Numbered from the stretch's first letter, positions 1 to 7,316 are shown. The stretch is 11,692 nucleotides of DNA from Selenomonadaceae bacterium (GCA_017390245.1 JAFPCE010000005.1:1-11692), one strand, 5' to 3'. Notes: generated by a model not told the origin, from the letters alone. A program made the numbers and translations.

Positions 1-2
1 CA

Positions 3-380
3 ATATATGATGAGGAATCAGATCGTACCCTTTTGGATGTATTATCAGGTGTGAAGGTGACTGATCCAGAGGAATTGGTCATCAGTCATGAAGAGTTTGC
101 AGATATAGAAGCCAAGATGGAGGATATATTAAGCGAACTGGAGTGGAAGGTACTGATGTCATATTTAGATGGCAAATCATACCAGGAAATCTCCCAGGAG
201 CTTGGCCGTCATGTAAAGTCTATTGACAATGCTTTGCAGAGGGTGAAGTGCAAGCTGGACAAATATATGGAAGCAAATGGTGACGATGTTGACCTTACCA
301 CTATTTATCGCGGGTTAAGTACTATGAGATACCACTACAGCAGTGGCGGTGTACCTGAGGATAAGCATGGGATACGGTAA
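3..380 (+). CDS. sigH: RNA polymerase sigma factor SigH, C-terminal part (5' truncated by window)
   Basis: The reading frame is open from the window edge and begins IYDEESDRTLLDVLSG, a stretch very close to Bacillus SigH. It covers the end of the sigma-70 family linker and region 4. The region 4.2 helix-turn-helix that contacts -35 elements is clear (LDGKSYQEISQELGRHVKSI, followed by DNALQRVKCKLDKYM). SigH directs RNA polymerase to stationary-phase, competence or early sporulation promoters; in non-sporulating relatives it persists with less defined roles. The TTG at 33 is an internal codon and not a start, because homology continues upstream of it. After KYM the protein runs about 34 residues further than I expect from Bacillus SigH, with a poorly recognisable tail ending in GIR. 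The last three codons form the 5' arm of the terminator. Family identity is very likely; the function of the tail is unknown. Confidence 0.93.
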   Translation: MYDEESDRTLLDVLSGVKVTDPEELVISHEEFADIEAKMEDILSELEWKVLMSYLDGKSYQEISQELGRHVKSIDNALQRVKCKLDKYMEANGDDVDLTTIYRGLSTMRYHYSSGGVPEDKHGIR

Positions 381-399
381 TATCCGTATCCCTTTTTTT
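369..399 (+). terminator. Factor-independent terminator of sigH
   Basis: A perfect 9-bp stem, GGGATACGG (369-377) with CCGTATCCC (384-392), has a 6-nt loop TAATAT and is followed by seven T (393-399). The sigH stop codon TAA (378-380) is the first half of the loop, so the coding sequence and terminator overlap. It separates sigH from the nuo operon. Confidence 0.93.
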
Positions 400-451
400 A
401 TAGTAATGGCTGTAATTTTCTGCCATATAAAATTTTGGTTATAGTTGGCAT

Positions 452-480
452 TTGACATTGGATATAATTATCCTTATACT
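452..480 (+). promoter_or_regulatory. Sigma-A type promoter of the nuo operon
   Basis: The -35 TTGACA (452-457) is a perfect consensus. The -10 TATACT (475-480) matches TATAAT at 5 of 6 positions, and the spacer is the optimal 17 bp. Transcription would start near 487, giving an untranslated leader of roughly 100 nt before nuoA. It is the only strong promoter seen between the sigH terminator and nuoA. A TATAAT at 463-468 inside the spacer has no matching -35. Confidence 0.82.
460..473 (+). promoter_or_regulatory. Inverted repeat in the promoter spacer, possible operator
   Basis: GGATA (460-464) and TATCC (469-473) are perfect inverted arms around TAAT. They fall wholly between the -35 and -10 hexamers, where a repressor would block RNA polymerase. 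The site 459-473 matches the 7-1-7 Fur consensus TGATAATNATTATCA at 10 of 14 defined positions (6 of 7 in the right half). The region is AT-rich, so chance similarity is quite possible. Confidence 0.3.
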
Positions 481-589
481 AGCATTATCTGTATTTATAG
501 TAGCATAATATTATTTTATTATTACAGTCTGCTATTAATATAATTATAAATTATTAAATATGGTGTATTTTAAGTAGGGGGGTATATAT
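481..589 (+). other. AT-rich 5' leader of the nuo operon with nuoA ribosome binding site
   Basis: This leader of roughly 100 nt is composed almost entirely of A and T, with no convincing hairpin, riboswitch motif or leader peptide. It ends with a purine-rich ribosome binding site AGGGGGG (576-582), eight bases before the nuoA ATG. Low structure near the start codon would favour efficient translation of the first operon gene. Confidence 0.6.
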
Positions 590-943
590 ATGGATGGTTA
601 TGCAGGATTGGGAATCATGTTTGTGTTAGCCTTTGCATTCCCTGTTTTTCCGCTGATTGTGGCACCGTTGCTTCAGCCTCGGCAGCCTACCAGGGAGAAA
701 AGGATACCGTATGAGTGCGGTGTTGATACCATAGGCAAAACACAGGTTAGATTCCATATCGGCTATTTCATGTATGCACTGGTATTTCTGCTCTTTGATG
801 TAGAAACTGTTTTCTTATATCCTTGGGCAGTGAAGTACAGTCAGCTGGGGCTGTTTGCTCTGTGTGAAATGCTGGTATTTGTGGGCATTCTGGCTATTGG
901 CCTTTGGTATGCCTGGAAGAAGGGAGCCCTGACATGGAAATAG
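590..943 (+). CDS. nuoA: NADH-quinone oxidoreductase subunit A
   Basis: NuoA is a small membrane subunit at the junction between the peripheral arm and NuoH of complex I; it helps form the quinone tunnel and the start of the proton-pumping arm. The 117-residue product has the usual length and three predicted membrane helices (about 5-27, 58-80 and 87-109). The family signature is present: YECG at 41-44 in the loop that covers the quinone site, and FDVET at 69-73 in TM2 with conserved acidic D70 and E72, followed by FLYPWA. The start is ATG preceded by AGGGGGG at good spacing. It is the first gene of the operon, directly downstream of the promoter, and its last 10 bases overlap nuoB, suggesting translational coupling. 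Confidence 0.96.
   Translation: MDGYAGLGIMFVLAFAFPVFPLIVAPLLQPRQPTREKRIPYECGVDTIGKTQVRFHIGYFMYALVFLLFDVETVFLYPWAVKYSQLGLFALCEMLVFVGILAIGLWYAWKKGALTWK
921..926 (+). promoter_or_regulatory. Ribosome binding site that fixes the nuoB start at 934
   Basis: AGGGAG lies inside the end of nuoA, seven bases before ATG 934. The alternative in-frame TTG at 904 has no comparable site and would add ten residues unlike the family. Confidence 0.75.
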
Positions 944-1503
944 TAGATGTAGTGCCACCTATGCTGAAGGACAATGTTATTGTTACCAGCGTAGATGCAT
1001 TGTTTAAGTGGGGCAAGGCCAATTCCATCTGGCCGCTGTCCTCTGGTCTGGCATGCTGTTCCATCGAGATGATGTGCGCAGCTGCTTCTCGTTTTGATTT
1101 AGCCCGCTTTGGTTATGAGGTTTTCCGTTCCTGCCCTCGTCAGTCTGATTTGCTGATTGTAGCAGGTACACTGACCTGGAAAATGACTCCTCCTTTGATT
1201 CGTCTCTATGAGGAGATGCCAGAGCCTAAGTATGTTATTGCTATGGGCAACTGCAATATCGGCGGCGGTCCTTTCTCTGATTCCTATTCCGTTGTTACCG
1301 GTCTGGATCAGATTATGCCTGTTGATGTTTATTTGCCAGGCTGTCCTCCTCGTCCAGAGGCCTTGATTGATGCTATGCTGAAGCTGAAGAAGCGTATCCA
1401 GCATCCTGAGCTGGCTGCTGGCAGTGAAGAGGCCAGGGAAAAGAGCCGTCAGGCCCTGCGGGAAATGACTGATGGAGAGCCTGTAGCGGAGAAGGTGGAG
1501 TAA
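934..1503 (+). CDS. nuoB: NADH-quinone oxidoreductase subunit B (N2 cluster carrier)
   Basis: NuoB (PSST) holds the terminal [4Fe-4S] cluster N2, which passes electrons to quinone at the interface with NuoD. Starting at ATG 934 the product has 189 residues. All four N2 ligands are visible: the adjacent pair C41-C42 in GLACCSIEMM, C107 in MGNCNIGGG, and C137 in LPGCPPRPEALI. The AGTLTWKM segment near 77-84 is also typical. The C-terminal tail after about 155 is charged and variable, as is common. The start is supported by AGGGAG at 921-926, and the gene overlaps nuoA by 10 bases. A longer TTG start at 904 is possible on paper but disfavoured. Confidence 0.97.
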   Translation: MEIVDVVPPMLKDNVIVTSVDALFKWGKANSIWPLSSGLACCSIEMMCAAASRFDLARFGYEVFRSCPRQSDLLIVAGTLTWKMTPPLIRLYEEMPEPKYVIAMGNCNIGGGPFSDSYSVVTGLDQIMPVDVYLPGCPPRPEALIDAMLKLKKRIQHPELAAGSEEAREKSRQALREMTDGEPVAEKVE

Positions 1504-1504
1504 T

Positions 1505-2005
1505 ATGGGAATATATTTTGATTTGAAATATTTTCAGCAGCTGCAGACTGAATTTCCTAGTGTGGAGTTTGATGCTGAGGAGAAAGAGCCGAAGCTTTAT
1601 GTCAGTGCAGACGAGCTTTTGCCTTTAATGCACCGCCTGAAGGAGAATTCTATCTGGGCTTTTGACCGCATGGCCAATATCACTGCTGTAGATTATAAGG
1701 AATATATTGAAATGGTATATATCCTGTATTCCCGCCGTTTTGATATGTGGCTCACCGTCAAGGTAAAGCTGCCGGAAGAGGATACCAAGGTTCAGTCCAT
1801 GACCCAGGTGTGGCCAGGTACTGAATTTGAGGAAAGAGAAATCTATGATTTAATGGGTGTTGATTTCATTAATCATCCAGATATGCGCCGCATTCTGATG
1901 CCAGATGATTATCCTGCTCATCCATTGCGCAAGGACTTTGTTCCTTTGCAGCCTAAAATCCAGGGAGGGGTGTTGACATGGCACAAACAGAAAAGTTCGT
2001 CTTAA
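1505..2005 (+). CDS. nuoC: NADH-quinone oxidoreductase subunit C (30 kDa subunit)
   Basis: NuoC is a cofactor-free peripheral-arm subunit that packs against NuoD and NuoB. The 166-residue product is the stand-alone form, not the NuoCD fusion of E. coli. The family signature is intact at residues 109-146: EEREIYDLMGV, then HPDMRRILMPDDY, then HPLRKDF. The start ATG 1505 follows the nuoB stop by one base, with a GGTGGAG-like ribosome binding site inside the end of nuoB. The last 28 bases overlap nuoD, so the C-terminal WHKQKSSS is encoded by DNA that also encodes the first residues of NuoD. Confidence 0.96.
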   Translation: MGIYFDLKYFQQLQTEFPSVEFDAEEKEPKLYVSADELLPLMHRLKENSIWAFDRMANITAVDYKEYIEMVYILYSRRFDMWLTVKVKLPEEDTKVQSMTQVWPGTEFEEREIYDLMGVDFINHPDMRRILMPDDYPAHPLRKDFVPLQPKIQGGVLTWHKQKSSS

Positions 2006-3075
2006 ACATGGGACCACAGCATCCTAGTACCCATGGTGTATTGCAGGTACAGGTGGAGCTGGATGGCGAGAATATTGCCGGAGCAAAGCCAGTGATGGGT
2101 TATCTGCACCGTGGCATTGAGAAGCTGATGGAGTCTAAAACCTACGCCCAGTGCGTACCGCTGACTGACAAGCTGGATTATGTTTCTGCTATGAACAACA
2201 ATCTGGGCTTCTGCCTGGCAGTAGAGAAGCTGGCAGGTATTGAGGTGCCTGAGCGTGCCCAGTTTATCCGTGTTATTTGTGCTGAGCTGAACCGTATTGC
2301 CAGCCATCACGTATTTATTGGTTCTCTTACCAATGACTTAGGTTCTGCTACTGGTATGATTTATGCCTTCAGAGACAGAGAGAAAATCCTGGATTTGTTT
2401 AATATTATCTGCGGTGCCCGCATGTCCTGCCATTATCCTCGTATTGGCGGTGTGGCTGCTGATGCCCAGGAGGAGTTCTTTAAGCTGACTCAGGAGTTTA
2501 TTGATTATGTGCCTCAGATGCTGGATGAGTACGACAAGCTCTTTGCCGGCAATGAGATTTTCCAGGCACGCATGAAGAATACATCTATTATCAGCCGCAA
2601 GGATGCCCTGCGCTTTGGCATGTCTGGTCCTAACCTGAGAGCCAGCGGCGTGGAATACGATATCCGCAAGATTGATAAATACAGCTCCTATGATAAATTT
2701 GATTTTGATATTCCAGTAGGTACTACTGGTGATAACTGGGACCGTTATATGGTTCGTATCAACGAAATCAAGGAAAGTGCCAAGATTATCCAGCAGGCTA
2801 TGGATAACATGCCTGACGGACCATTTATGGCCAAGGTGCCAAAGATGTTTAAACCGCCTAAGGGAGAGGCTTACCACAGAGTTGAAAATACCCGTGGTGA
2901 ATTAGGCTTCTATATTGTTAGTGATGGTACAACTAAGCCATACCGTGTGCACATCCGCCGTCCTTCCTTCATTAACCTGCAGGCTCTGGACCACATGTGC
3001 AAGGGTATGCTGCTGGCGGATGCTGTAACTGCATTTGCTACTATTGACCCTCTGATGGGTGAGGTTGACTGTTAA
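1978..3075 (+). CDS. nuoD: NADH-quinone oxidoreductase subunit D (49 kDa, quinone-site subunit)
   Basis: NuoD derives from the large subunit of [NiFe] hydrogenases but has no metal site; together with NuoB it forms the quinone-reduction pocket. The 365-residue product shows MGPQHPSTHG (11-20) and LDY (66-68). H19 and Y68 align with the quinone-headgroup residues His38 and Tyr87 of Thermus Nqo4. Further family blocks are GYLHRGIEKL (41-50), SGPNLRASGVEYD, ARGELGFY-type and PSFINLQ. The start ATG 1978 has AGGGAGGGG (1962-1970) seven bases upstream, within nuoC. The protein ends DPLMGEVDC, where Thermus, E. coli and mitochondrial homologues end in ...VDR. The rest looks intact, so this is a functional gene with an unusual last residue. 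Confidence 0.97.
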   Translation: MAQTEKFVLNMGPQHPSTHGVLQVQVELDGENIAGAKPVMGYLHRGIEKLMESKTYAQCVPLTDKLDYVSAMNNNLGFCLAVEKLAGIEVPERAQFIRVICAELNRIASHHVFIGSLTNDLGSATGMIYAFRDREKILDLFNIICGARMSCHYPRIGGVAADAQEEFFKLTQEFIDYVPQMLDEYDKLFAGNEIFQARMKNTSIISRKDALRFGMSGPNLRASGVEYDIRKIDKYSSYDKFDFDIPVGTTGDNWDRYMVRINEIKESAKIIQQAMDNMPDGPFMAKVPKMFKPPKGEAYHRVENTRGELGFYIVSDGTTKPYRVHIRRPSFINLQALDHMCKGMLLADAVTAFATIDPLMGEVDC

Positions 3076-3095
3076 TATGATAGGCAGGTGGAAAA

Positions 3096-4133
3096 ATGCA
3101 TAACGGAATCTTATACCTTGCAGGCCAGGGCCTCAAGGACATGATGCTGCCTATTATCGGCAGCGAGCTAATAGTTAATTTGATTATGACGCTCATTTGT
3201 ATAGTTATCATCTTTTTACTGGTAGCTGTATCTGCTTTGGTATTTACCTATGGCGAGCGCCGTATCTGCGCACTGATTCAGGTGCGTATCGGACCAAACC
3301 GAGTTGGTCCCCAGGGCCTTTTGCAGTCAACTGCTGATATGCTGAAGCTCCTGACCAAGGAGGATATTATCCCAGTGGGTATTGACCGCTGGATGTGGGT
3401 ATTATCTCCAATCTTGATTTTTATACCATCAGCAATGATTTATGCTTTATTCCCATTTGATGATGGTGTTATTTTCGCCGACGTTAATATCGGTTTGTTC
3501 TTGTTACTGGCTATCTCTTCCCAGTCTGTACTGCCATTCTTGATGGGCGGTTACGCATCTAACAGCAAGTATTCCATGCTGGGCGGCATGCGTACTGTGG
3601 CACAGATGCTGGCTTATGAGGTGCCAATGGTTATTTCCCTTCTGGGTATCGTTATGATAACCGGTTCCCTGAAGATGAGCGCCATTGTTGAAGCTCAGAG
3701 CAATGTATGGTTTATCTTCCTGCAGCCTCTGGCTTTCCTGATTTACATGACTACTGCTCTGGTAGAGAGCAACAGACCTCCTTTCAACATCGTTGAGGGT
3801 GAGTCTGAGATTATTGCCGGTCCGTTTACCGAGTATACTGGTATGCGCTGGGCATTGTTCTTCCTGGCAGAGTTCGCCAATCTTTTGTCCATTGGTATCC
3901 TGACCTCCGTGCTGTTCTTAGGCGGCTGGCAGGGTCCTGATTTCCTGCCAACCCAGCTGTGGTTCTGGATAAAGGCCTTCTTTATGGTAATTGTTTACCA
4001 GTGGATTGGCTGGACATTCCCAAGATTGCGTATTGATACCATGCTGAATTTCGGCTGGAAGGTTCTGCTGCCACTGGCGCTGATTAACCTGCTGCTGACT
4101 GGTATCGGCATCTATGTAGTTAATGCATTGTGA
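3096..4133 (+). CDS. nuoH: NADH-quinone oxidoreductase subunit H
   Basis: NuoH (ND1) is the membrane subunit that anchors the peripheral arm and contributes the entrance to the quinone tunnel and the first proton channel. The 345-residue product has about eight hydrophobic segments. Hallmarks are GERR..ALIQVRIGPNRVGP (53-72), the ADMLKLLTKED motif (80-90), the conserved acidic loop with ESNRPPF and EGESEIIAGPFTEY (about 224-247), and FPRLRID (308-314). The start used here has AGGTGG at 3086-3091, a rather short spacing. It places E54 of ERR about 16 residues later than in E. coli NuoH, so ATG 3141 or 3144 (M16 or M17) are credible alternatives, although they have weaker ribosome binding sites. 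It follows nuoD by 20 bp. Confidence 0.95.
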   Translation: MHNGILYLAGQGLKDMMLPIIGSELIVNLIMTLICIVIIFLLVAVSALVFTYGERRICALIQVRIGPNRVGPQGLLQSTADMLKLLTKEDIIPVGIDRWMWVLSPILIFIPSAMIYALFPFDDGVIFADVNIGLFLLLAISSQSVLPFLMGGYASNSKYSMLGGMRTVAQMLAYEVPMVISLLGIVMITGSLKMSAIVEAQSNVWFIFLQPLAFLIYMTTALVESNRPPFNIVEGESEIIAGPFTEYTGMRWALFFLAEFANLLSIGILTSVLFLGGWQGPDFLPTQLWFWIKAFFMVIVYQWIGWTFPRLRIDTMLNFGWKVLLPLALINLLLTGIGIYVVNAL

Positions 4134-4148
4134 TAGGAGGCTTCAGAT

Positions 4149-4589
4149 ATGTGGGGCAAGGGACTTATTGCAGGATTGAAGGTTACCTGGGGCCATTTCT
4201 TTGGCAAGAAGGAAACCGTATATTATCCTGAGGAAAAGCTTCCAATGGGTGAACGCTTCCGTGGCGGCCATTTAGTACTGAATGTTGATAAATGTATCAG
4301 CTGTAAGATGTGCTCTATGAGCTGTCCAAATGCGGCACTGGACTTGGATGTTAAAGTAGAAACTATCGTCAAGATTGTTGATGATAAGGAAAAGAAAACT
4401 CAGAAGCGTACCATGGAAGCCTATAGGCATGACATTGGCCGCTGCATGTATTGCAATCTGTGCGTCGAGGCTTGTGCGGTCAAGGCACTGAGCTGGGATA
4501 AGAACTATGAAGGTTCAACATACTTCAAGGAGGATCTTATCTACGATGCTGTAGCAGAGGCAAGGGATAGGGGGAACAAGGATGAGTGA
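4149..4589 (+). CDS. nuoI: NADH-quinone oxidoreductase subunit I (2x[4Fe-4S] ferredoxin-like)
   Basis: NuoI (TYKY) carries clusters N6a and N6b, which lead electrons to N2 in NuoB. The 146-residue product contains two ferredoxin motifs: C49, C52, C55, C59 (CISCKMCSMSCP) and C99, C102, C105, C109 (CMYCNLCVEACA). Cross-pairing of the fourth Cys with the opposite cluster is the family rule. The second motif ends in CA where many NuoI and ferredoxins have CP. The N-terminal amphipathic segment LIAGLKVTWGHFF is the usual membrane-surface anchor. The start is well supported by TAGGAGG (4134-4140) eight bases before ATG. Because NuoE/F/G are absent from the operon, NuoI may be the docking point for an external low-potential donor; this is inference. 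Confidence 0.97.
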   Translation: MWGKGLIAGLKVTWGHFFGKKETVYYPEEKLPMGERFRGGHLVLNVDKCISCKMCSMSCPNAALDLDVKVETIVKIVDDKEKKTQKRTMEAYRHDIGRCMYCNLCVEACAVKALSWDKNYEGSTYFKEDLIYDAVAEARDRGNKDE

Positions 4590-5085
4590 TTTGGCTAGTA
4601 CCATCGTTTTCTATGTGTTAGCTCTTATCATTATCGGTACCGCCCTGGGGGTTGTAACTAGTAAGAGACTGGTACATAGTGCTCTTTTGATGACTGCCTG
4701 CTTTGTAGCAGTTGGTATCCTGTATATCAGCTTAGATGCTGATTTCCTGGGTGCTATGCAGTTTATGCTTTATTCTGGCGGTGTAGCTATTCTCATAGTA
4801 ATGGGTGTCATGCTTACCCACAAGGGTGAGAACCTGCCATCCAATCCTGTCAATAGCAAGTCCACCAGAGCTGGCATTGTTGCTGCTGTTTTCGTAGTAG
4901 TGATGGGAGCGGTGATTACCATGCTGCCATTGCCACAGGGAAGCTTCGTTTCTCCTGATACTGTTTCCGGACTGGCAGACATGATGCTTAGCACCTATAT
5001 TCTTCCATTTGAGATTGCGGCAGTACTCTTGTTATCCGCTCTCTTAGGTGCGATTATTCTGGCGAAGGGAGATGGCGAAGCATGA
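4582..5085 (+). CDS. nuoJ: NADH-quinone oxidoreductase subunit J
   Basis: NuoJ (ND6) is an integral membrane subunit at the hinge between the quinone site and the antiporter-like subunits; its TM3 changes conformation during turnover. The 167-residue product has about five hydrophobic helices. The TM3 region reads FLGAMQFMLYSGGVAILIVM (55-74), with Y64 in the conserved Tyr position and small residues that allow the pi-bulge. The soluble loop around 79-95 and a final helix (about 141-162) are typical. ATG 4582 overlaps the end of nuoI by 8 bases, and the stop overlaps the nuoK start (ATGA), indicating translational coupling on both sides. Confidence 0.93.
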   Translation: MSDLASTIVFYVLALIIIGTALGVVTSKRLVHSALLMTACFVAVGILYISLDADFLGAMQFMLYSGGVAILIVMGVMLTHKGENLPSNPVNSKSTRAGIVAAVFVVVMGAVITMLPLPQGSFVSPDTVSGLADMMLSTYILPFEIAAVLLLSALLGAIILAKGDGEA

Positions 5086-5393
5086 GCGTTGGCTTGACAC
5101 ATTATTTGCTGCTGGCAGCAGTGCTGTTTGCCATCGGCTTGTACGGCGTATTATCCAGAAGAAATATTATCGCTATTCTGATGGGTGTGGAGCTGATGCT
5201 CAACGCTGTTAATATTAACTTTATAGCTTTCAACAGATTCCTGCCTGTAAGTGATCTTACTGGACAGCTGATGTCTGTATTTGCCATTACTGTTGGCGTG
5301 GCTGAGGTGGCTATTGGTATTGCCCTGGCCTTCCGCATCTACAATGACAGAGAGACAGTCAATGTTGATGAGCTGAATAATATGAAGGGATAA
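5082..5393 (+). CDS. nuoK: NADH-quinone oxidoreductase subunit K
   Basis: NuoK (ND4L, MrpC-like) is a three-helix membrane subunit that relays protons between NuoJ/NuoA/NuoH and NuoN. The 103-residue length is normal. The two buried glutamates essential in E. coli (E36 and E72) are present as E37 in LMGVELMLNAVN and E75 in GVAEVAIGIAL. RRN at 26-28 in the cytoplasmic loop is also typical. The start ATG shares the ATGA junction with the nuoJ stop. The gene ends 12 bp before nuoL, and the AGGAGGAG ribosome binding site of nuoL begins at its last stop base. Confidence 0.96.
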   Translation: MSVGLTHYLLLAAVLFAIGLYGVLSRRNIIAILMGVELMLNAVNINFIAFNRFLPVSDLTGQLMSVFAITVGVAEVAIGIALAFRIYNDRETVNVDELNNMKG

Positions 5394-5405
5394 GGAGGAG
5401 TTTAA

Positions 5406-7316
5406 ATGTTTTATGAATTTGCACTTGAACATGCCTGGCTGATTCCCTTGCTGCCTGCCCTTGCCTTTGTGGTAATCGGTATGGTGACTCGTTCTCATGG
5501 CAGAATTTCAGCACTTATAGCTGTCTGCATGAGCATCATCAGCTTTGCATTGGCTGCAGGTGTTACCTATGCTGTTGTCAATAACGGCATTACAGTGGAT
5601 GCGCCTTTTGTGCAAAAGCTGTCATGGCTGCACATTGGCAGTGTGAATATCACCATGGGTGTACTGATTGACCCATTAACTGCAATGATGCTGGTGGTTG
5701 TTACTACCGTATCCCTGCTGGTTCAGATTTATTCCTGTGGTTATATGAAGGGAGACCCTGGCTACGGAAGATTCTTTGCTTTCCTGTCCCTCTTTGCTGC
5801 GTCTATGCTGGGACTGGTGCTGGCAGTTAACTTCCTCCAGATGTATGTATTCTGGGAGTTAGTTGGTTTGTGCTCTTACCTTTTGATTGGTTTCTATTAT
5901 TACAAGATTTCTGCAAGAGAAGCAGCCAAGAAGGCTTTTATGACTACCCGTGTGGGTGACTTTGGCCTGCTGCTGGGTATATTGCTGCTGCAGATTACCT
6001 TTGGTACTGTAGACTTTCTGGAGTTAAAGACCTTGATTCCTGGCTACATCGTATCTGCTGGCACTGGTACCCTGACTGTTATCGGCCTGCTGCTCTTCGT
6101 TGGTCCTATTGGTAAATCTGGCCAGTTCCCACTGCATGTGTGGCTACCAGATGCTATGGAGGGTCCTACTCCTGTATCTGCACTGATTCATGCAGCAACC
6201 ATGGTTGTTGCCGGTGTATATCTGGTAGGCCGTTCCCTGTTCCTCTTCAGCCAGCTGCCACTGGTAATGACTGTGATTGCCTGGATTGGTGCTTTTACAG
6301 CACTGTTTGCTGCCAGCATTGCCATTACCCAGCATGCTATTAAGAGGATTCTGGCGTATTCTACCATCAGCCAGCTGGGTTATATGATGCTGGCTCTGGG
6401 CGTTGGCAGCTTAACAGCTTCCTTCTTCCATTTGATGACGCATGCCTTCTTCAAGGCTCTGCTCTTCCTGTGTGCTGGTGCTGTGATGCACGCTATGCGT
6501 GATGAGGCAGATATCTTCAAGATGGGCGGCCTCAGAAAGAAGATGCCAGTTACCTTTGCAGCTATGACGATTGGTGTTCTGGCTATTTCCGGTATTCCGC
6601 CATTTGCAGGCTTCTTCTCTAAGGATGAGATTTTAGGTGCAGCAGCTGCTGTCAGCACTCCGCTCTATGTAGTGGCTACTCTGACTGCATTTATGACTGC
6701 TTTCTATATGGCTCGTCTCTTATTCGTAGCATTCTTTGCTAAGCCTGCTGATGAAGAGTCCTACAACCATGCTCATGAGGTGGGCAAGTTTATGTGCACT
6801 CCTCTGATTGTGCTGTCTGTACTGGCTGTAATCAGTGGCCTCTGGGGGCATCTCTGCGGCTTTGGCGAGTGGGTACGCTTTGGCATGCCTCATGCTGAGG
6901 GCATTGATTTGGGAATTGCAGTATCTTCTACAATTCTTTCTCTTATCGCTTTTGGCCTAGCTTGGAAAATCTATGTGGCTCAGACCTGGAGCTCTGATGC
7001 TATCGCTGAAAAGTGCGGCATCCTTTACAAGCTCAGCTTTAACAAATTCTATATTGATGAAATCTATGCAGCATTAATTAAATGGTTCGTTGATGGCGTT
7101 GCCAAGGTGCTGTACTGGATCGACGTAAATATTGTGGATGGCATTATCAATGCCCTGGGTGCTCTGGTCCGCGGTATCAGCAAGCTGCTGAGTCCGCTGG
7201 AAACTGGCCAGGCTCAGTGCTATGCAGGTATCTTTGCCTGCGGTGCCATTGCTTTAGCGGTTTATGGATATTTCTATGCTGGTAAAATTGTGGCAATGCT
7301 GGGAGGTGCATTTTAA
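5406..7316 (+). CDS. nuoL: NADH-quinone oxidoreductase subunit L (distal antiporter-like subunit)
   Basis: NuoL (ND5, MrpA-like) is the most distal proton-pumping subunit and carries the long lateral helix that runs along the membrane arm. The product has 636 residues, slightly longer than the E. coli protein. Key residues are visible: E151 in FWELVGLCSYLL (TM5), K237 in GPIGKSGQFPLHVWLPD (TM7), H262 in SALIHAATMVVAG (TM8), and the Lys of GFFSKDEIL (TM12). The region from about 535 to 600 fits the amphipathic lateral helix, followed by a last membrane helix near 605-630. The start has an excellent AGGAGGAG (5393-5400). The stop overlaps the nuoM start as TAATG. Confidence 0.96.
   Translation: MFYEFALEHAWLIPLLPALAFVVIGMVTRSHGRISALIAVCMSIISFALAAGVTYAVVNNGITVDAPFVQKLSWLHIGSVNITMGVLIDPLTAMMLVVVTTVSLLVQIYSCGYMKGDPGYGRFFAFLSLFAASMLGLVLAVNFLQMYVFWELVGLCSYLLIGFYYYKISAREAAKKAFMTTRVGDFGLLLGILLLQITFGTVDFLELKTLIPGYIVSAGTGTLTVIGLLLFVGPIGKSGQFPLHVWLPDAMEGPTPVSALIHAATMVVAGVYLVGRSLFLFSQLPLVMTVIAWIGAFTALFAASIAITQHAIKRILAYSTISQLGYMMLALGVGSLTASFFHLMTHAFFKALLFLCAGAVMHAMRDEADIFKMGGLRKKMPVTFAAMTIGVLAISGIPPFAGFFSKDEILGAAAAVSTPLYVVATLTAFMTAFYMARLLFVAFFAKPADEESYNHAHEVGKFMCTPLIVLSVLAVISGLWGHLCGFGEWVRFGMPHAEGIDLGIAVSSTILSLIAFGLAWKIYVAQTWSSDAIAEKCGILYKLSFNKFYIDEIYAALIKWFVDGVAKVLYWIDVNIVDGIINALGALVRGISKLLSPLETGQAQCYAGIFACGAIALAVYGYFYAGKIVAMLGGAF

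Noticed and set aside
406..426. Inverted repeat ATGGC...GCCAT with an 11-nt gap upstream of the nuo promoter
   Set aside because: The arms are only five bases long in AT-rich DNA, there is no T tract, and no known operator is matched.
904..933. Longer TTG start for nuoB adding ten residues
   Set aside because: ATG 934 has AGGGAG at ideal spacing and fits the family length. The extra residues come from the overlap with nuoA in another frame.
2338..2877. 179-codon open frame on the minus strand within nuoD
   Set aside because: It lies wholly antisense to a well-conserved gene and has no recognisable motifs. It is best explained as an antisense by-product of nuoD codon usage.
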